The notes under the pieces: model-generated
What the model was told of the DNA's origin: nothing
What the model saw: the letters and a program-made list of their open reading frames with translations, nothing else
Database searches by the model: none
Shown here: positions 6,251-8,918 of the stretch, piece by piece
Layout: the number at the start of each line of letters is the position of its first letter
Position numbering within the stretch: the stretch's first letter is position 1
Position numbers and translations under genes: made by a program
From: Anaerolineae bacterium
GTDB lineage: Bacteria > Chloroflexota > Anaerolineae > Anaerolineales > Villigracilaceae
Assembly: GCA_003524705.1 (NCBI GenBank)
Contig: DQGV01000052.1
Span: 1 to 8,918, forward strand
Direction of reading: 5' to 3'
DNA: 8,918 bases

Positions 6251-6370
6251 CTCTCATCTTCCAGATAATGAATAGCTTTTGCTATTCTTATTTGCCGAAT
6301 TTGGCACCATAACTTTCGTCTGGTTGCCGAAGCTTCAAAGGGTCGGTCCCTCCGCTTCTCTGGATAAGAG
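6251..6370 (-). promoter_or_regulatory. SAM-I (S-box) riboswitch aptamer
   Basis: The 120-nt minus-strand leader shows the S-box signature. Helix P1 is CTCTTATC (6370-6363) with GATGAGAG (6258-6251), 8 bp including one G-U. The conserved core follows: AGAG, then GCGGAGGGACCGACCC, TTTGAAGC, CGGCAACC and GGTGCCAA. P3 is ACCAGAC-GAAA-GTTATGGT (6324-6306) and P4 is GAATAGC-AAAA-GCTATTC (6287-6270). SAM binding stabilises P1, frees the terminator downstream and switches off metY-metA. Identification is by recognition of the consensus; every expected helix is present. Confidence 0.96.
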
Positions 6371-6389
6371 CGAATATTTAATTTCGCAG

Positions 6390-6419
6390 TTTATATCATA
6401 GCGAATTGTATTATGTCAA
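6390..6419 (-). promoter_or_regulatory. Sigma70-like promoter of the metY-metA unit
   Basis: The minus strand has TTGACA (6419-6414) and TATAAA (6395-6390) with an 18-bp spacer (17 bp if ATATAA is taken as the -10). A start near 6383 would place the riboswitch about 13 nt into the transcript. It sits in the asd-metY spacer, so the methionine branch has its own promoter. Confidence 0.75.
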
Positions 6420-6433
6420 TACCCAAACGGGTA
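6420..6433. repeat. Short palindrome abutting the -35 box
   Basis: TACCC-AAAC-GGGTA (5-bp arms, 4-bp gap) lies between the asd stop and the -35 hexamer at 6419. It could be an operator or part of asd mRNA end formation; there is no U-run after it on the minus strand. Confidence 0.4.
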
Positions 6434-6438
6434 CTCTT

Positions 6439-7497
6439 TTATAACAAACCTTCATTCACCAACAACTCAGCATTATAAATAGAACCACCAGCCGCACCAC
6501 GAATAGTATTATGAGATAAAACAACAAACTTGATATCAAATAAAGAATCTTTTCTCACACGACCAACAACTGTTGACATACCTTTGCCAGTTAATCGATC
6601 TAATCTCGGTTGAGGACGATCCGCTTCTTCTCTTAAGTGGATAACTGGTTTGGGCGCGGAAGGTAATTCTCTCGCCTCAGCAGGGGCTTGATAACTGTTG
6701 AGGATTTGCAAAACAGATTGAATGTCAGCAGGAGGCGATGAAAATTCCACGCTTGCACACACCGTATGACCATCTATCACTGCCACGCGATTCGTATGTG
6801 CAGAAAATTTTATATCTGCAAAATCAATTTTGTTTTGATTTAATTTTCCAAGCATCTTGCGTGGTTCTGTTTCAACTTTTTCTTCTTCACCACCATTGCC
6901 AACATTCGGAATAATGTTATCCATAATATCAAGTGATGACACACCGGGATAACCCGCACCCGAAAGTGCCTGCAACGAAACAGCAAAAACTTTTTTCACA
7001 CCGAAAGCATCATCCAACGCTTTGAGTGCAACTGTTAAACCTGTGCTTGTGCAATTCGGATTCGTAATAATACATCCACTCCAATTGCGAATTTTTCTTT
7101 GCTCCTTGACGAGATGAATATGATTTGCATTCACTTCGGGAAGCAACAACGGCACATCTTCTGCCTGACGAAACGATGAAGCATTTGAACAAACCGCAAC
7201 GCCAGCTTTTGCAAATTGCGGTTCAAGTTCTTTTGCAACGTCACTATGCAATGCTGAAAAAACAATTTTTGCTTGCACTGCTTCGACAGATGCAGGCGCA
7301 ATAATCATATCCTTTGCATAATCAGGCATCGGTGTATCTAATATCCATCGCGTTGCTTGCGAATATTTTTGTCCAGCCGAACGATCTGATGCTGCAAGTG
7401 CAACAACTTTAAACCACGGATGATTATCTAACAACGAAATAAATCTTTGACCAACTGAACCTGTGGCTCCTAATACTGCTACGGGAATTTGATTCAT
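6439..7497 (-). CDS. asd: Aspartate-semialdehyde dehydrogenase (archaeal/fungal-type)
   Basis: This 352-residue enzyme reduces aspartyl phosphate to aspartate semialdehyde with NADPH, the branch point to lysine, threonine and methionine. The N-terminal Rossmann motif is GATGSVG (10-16). Catalytic Cys149 is in TNPNCTST and the catalytic His244 in VAVIDGHT; SGAGYPG (179-185) and the C-terminal SHNTIRGAAGGS are family blocks. The pattern, with the DIMDNIIP and GGEEEK stretches, belongs to the archaeal/fungal-type branch rather than the E. coli type. I chose the ATG at 7497: AAGGAG lies 8 nt upstream and the protein then starts directly at the Rossmann strand. The longer frame to 7533 would take its start from inside a palindromic repeat. 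It lies 52 bp behind the aspartate kinase gene, so the two probably form one unit acting on consecutive steps. No SAM leader precedes it. Confidence 0.95.
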   Translation of the reverse strand: MNQIPVAVLGATGSVGQRFISLLDNHPWFKVVALAASDRSAGQKYSQATRWILDTPMPDYAKDMIIAPASVEAVQAKIVFSALHSDVAKELEPQFAKAGVAVCSNASSFRQAEDVPLLLPEVNANHIHLVKEQRKIRNWSGCIITNPNCTSTGLTVALKALDDAFGVKKVFAVSLQALSGAGYPGVSSLDIMDNIIPNVGNGGEEEKVETEPRKMLGKLNQNKIDFADIKFSAHTNRVAVIDGHTVCASVEFSSPPADIQSVLQILNSYQAPAEARELPSAPKPVIHLREEADRPQPRLDRLTGKGMSTVVGRVRKDSLFDIKFVVLSHNTIRGAAGGSIYNAELLVNEGLL

Positions 7498-7505
7498 AAT
7501 GATTT

Positions 7506-7511
7506 CTCCTT
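7506..7511 (-). promoter_or_regulatory. Shine-Dalgarno of asd
   Basis: The minus strand reads AAGGAG (within AAAAGGAG) 8 nt before the ATG at 7497, between palindromic repeat copy C and the gene. It supports the shorter start. Confidence 0.8.
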
Positions 7512-7518
7512 TTGTTGC

Positions 7519-7546
7519 GTAGGGGCGAGGCATGCCTCGCCCCTAC
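7519..7546. repeat. GTAGGGGCG-ended palindromic repeat, copy C
   Basis: GTAGGGGCGAGGCA followed directly by its reverse complement gives a perfect 28-bp palindrome with no spacer. It is the minimal form of the family and occupies over half of the lysC-asd spacer, beginning 4 bp after the aspartate kinase stop in transcription order. As mRNA it would form a very stable hairpin (minus the tight central bases) between two cotranscribed genes. Confidence 0.92.
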
Positions 7547-7549
7547 ATT

Positions 7550-8918
7550 TTATTGAACAATTAATTCATGCAACGTTCTAACTGCATTTTCTGTATCATT
7601 TGCATCCACTACTAAACTAATCGAAACTTCAGATGAGCCTTGTGCAATCGCAAGTACATTCACGCCATTATTTCCTAATTGACTAAAAACTTTCCCAGCC
7701 ACACCGGGGGTATGACGCATTCCCGCGCCAACCACAGTCACAATCGAAACATCATCCGTTGACCAAACTCTATCAATATCATCTTCTTCAATTTCATGTG
7801 CAAAAGTTTTTTCAAGTGCACTCAAAACAGACGGCGCAGTTTCTGAGGGTACAGCAAAACAAATTGATTGTTCAGATGATGCTTGGGTAATTAATGGCAC
7901 ACTTGTTTTTGTAGATGCCACTGCACCAAATGCACGCGCCGCCACACCGGGCACGCCTAACATGCCACGTCCTTCAATTGTCACCAATCTTTGTTTTTGA
8001 ATCGCGGTCACTGCTTTGATGACATGCCCATTCTTTTTTCCACTTGCCGTTAATCGCGTCCCTTCATGCGTTGGATTGAATGTGTTGCAAATTCTTAATC
8101 CAATGCCTGCATCTACAACGGGTCGTATCGTTTTGGGATGTAACACTTTCGCGCCGTAATAGGCTAACTCAGCGATTTCTCCGTAACTGATTTCGGATAA
8201 TGTTTTTGCAGATGAAACAATGCGTGGGTCAGTGGTCATGACTCCATCTACATCTGTCCAAATCCAGACTTCGTTTGCAGGCAATACCGAACCAATAATT
8301 GCGGCAGTGTAATCGCTTCCTCCTCGACCTAAAGTTGTGATTACACCTTCGGCATTTGCCCCAATGAATCCGGTTGTGATAACAATGTTGCCTTCATCCA
8401 ATAATGGATTTAATAATGCTTGTGTTTTTTCTTTTGTAATATGAAAATCAGGATGTGCATTTTGAAAATTTGAATTGGTGACGATAAACTCACTTGCTTC
8501 AATTCCTTTGGCTTTGATTCCCGCCTCATTGAGAACTGCTGTTAATAATCTCAAACTCATTCGTTCGCCAAGTGAAGCCACTGCATCCAATGCACGTGGA
8601 CTGGCTTCACCGAGAACTTGAATCGCTGAACATAAATTGACAAAGATTTGTATCAATGCATTGATTTCTTTTTTCGTTTCTTCTAACAAAGATTTATTTT
8701 TTATCAATTTTTCCGCGGCAGAGAAATGTTTTTCTCGTAAATTATTTTCGGCATCTTGTAGGGGCGGGGGTTCCCCGCCCAACACAGGGCGAGAAGACCT
8801 CGCCCCTACGATTTGATTTGCAGAATCCAATAATAAATTCGTCACGCCAGACATTGCCGAAGTCACAACTACAATACGAATCCAATCTTTCTGTGCATCA
8901 CGAATAATCTGTGTTGCA
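7550..8918 (-). CDS. lysC: Aspartate kinase, 5'-truncated by the window edge
   Basis: 455 residues are visible; the frame is open to the window end, so the first residues (the usual KFGGTS strand) are outside. The enzyme phosphorylates aspartate, the first step to lysine, threonine and methionine. Seen in order: the VVVTSAMSGVTN block near visible residues 14-26, GRGGSDYTAA, WTDVDGVMTTDPR and YGAKVLHPKT of the kinase domain, then two C-terminal ACT domains beginning near VTIEGRGMLGVPG and VVGAGMRHTPGVAG, with LITQASSEQSI as the effector-site type motif. The regulatory part resembles that of bifunctional aspartate kinase-homoserine dehydrogenases, but the protein stops after the second ACT domain. 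Feedback inhibition by an amino acid is expected; which one is not readable. Visible residues 37-53 are encoded by a palindromic repeat inserted in frame. asd follows 52 bp downstream. Confidence 0.94.
   Translation of the reverse strand, partial: ATQIIRDAQKDWIRIVVVTSAMSGVTNLLLDSANQIVGARSSRPVLGGEPPPLQDAENNLREKHFSAAEKLIKNKSLLEETKKEINALIQIFVNLCSAIQVLGEASPRALDAVASLGERMSLRLLTAVLNEAGIKAKGIEASEFIVTNSNFQNAHPDFHITKEKTQALLNPLLDEGNIVITTGFIGANAEGVITTLGRGGSDYTAAIIGSVLPANEVWIWTDVDGVMTTDPRIVSSAKTLSEISYGEIAELAYYGAKVLHPKTIRPVVDAGIGLRICNTFNPTHEGTRLTASGKKNGHVIKAVTAIQKQRLVTIEGRGMLGVPGVAARAFGAVASTKTSVPLITQASSEQSICFAVPSETAPSVLSALEKTFAHEIEEDDIDRVWSTDDVSIVTVVGAGMRHTPGVAGKVFSQLGNNGVNVLAIAQGSSEVSISLVVDANDTENAVRTLHELIVQ
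8758..8809. repeat. GTAGGGGCG-ended palindromic repeat, copy D, inside the aspartate kinase gene
   Basis: A 52-bp element bounded by GTAGGGGCG and CGCCCCTAC. It contains two adjacent hairpins: GGGCGGGG-GTT-CCCCGCCC (8762-8780) and GGGCGAG-AAGAC-CTCGCCC (8787-8805). The minus-strand reading begins exactly on a codon boundary of aspartate kinase and encodes VGARSSRPVLGGEPPPL plus the first base of the next Gln codon, without a stop or frame loss. Clear target-site duplications are not visible. Confidence 0.9.

Noticed and set aside
6156..6257. N-terminal extension of metY to an upstream ATG
   Set aside because: The extra 34 residues would be read through the terminator and the end of the aptamer, and the ATG at 6155 has a proper AAGGAG and matches the family start.
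7498..7533. N-terminal extension of asd (MPRPYATKGEII)
   Set aside because: Its ATG lies inside palindromic repeat C and the extension reads through the Shine-Dalgarno; the Rossmann strand begins right after the ATG at 7497.
8864..8866. GTG at 8866 as the aspartate kinase start
   Set aside because: The frame remains open upstream with family-like sequence (IIRDAQKDWIRIVVVTSAMSG), and the essential N-terminal strand would be lost; the real start is outside the window.

Overview
This 8.9 kb window is ordinary bacterial chromosome with moderately AT-rich genes and several GC-rich palindromic repeats. The gene set (an archaeal/fungal-type aspartate-semialdehyde dehydrogenase, a MetA-type acyltransferase with the acetyl-CoA signature, MetY, a SAM-I leader) and the GTAGGGGCG-ended repeats look to me like Chloroflexota, probably Anaerolineae. 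That placement is inference from protein flavour and repeat style; there is no rRNA or other marker.

Plus-strand half (1-2793): the C-terminal part of an MFS exporter, a palindromic repeat, a helix-hairpin-helix/DUF1801 protein, a HEAT-like protein 9 bp behind it, a 122-bp composite TGTCATTGCGAG repeat that can be drawn as a multi-armed fold, and a stand-alone 5'-3' exonuclease of the PolA N-domain/FEN type with all acidic metal ligands present. A short degenerate heptamer repeat lies between this gene and the convergent next gene.

Minus-strand half (8918-2852), in transcription order: aspartate kinase (5' end outside the window), aspartate-semialdehyde dehydrogenase, then a new promoter, a complete SAM-I (S-box) riboswitch with an intrinsic terminator, O-acetylhomoserine sulfhydrylase (metY), homoserine O-acyltransferase (metA), and a separate alpha/beta hydrolase. 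Together the four pathway genes take aspartate to aspartate semialdehyde and, after a homoserine dehydrogenase not present here, homoserine to O-acetylhomoserine and homocysteine. Glu111 in MetA predicts acetyl-CoA use, which fits the O-acetylhomoserine-consuming MetY beside it. The SAM riboswitch puts the methionine-specific branch (metY-metA) under SAM control separately from the upstream lysC-asd pair.

The least ordinary content is the repeat population. Four copies of a palindrome with GTAGGGGCG/CGCCCCTAC ends occur: after the MFS gene, between metY and metA, between lysC and asd, and inside the aspartate kinase reading frame, where it is translated in frame. The stem sequences differ between copies while base pairing is kept. 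I found no CRISPR array, tRNA, rRNA, transposase gene or defence system.
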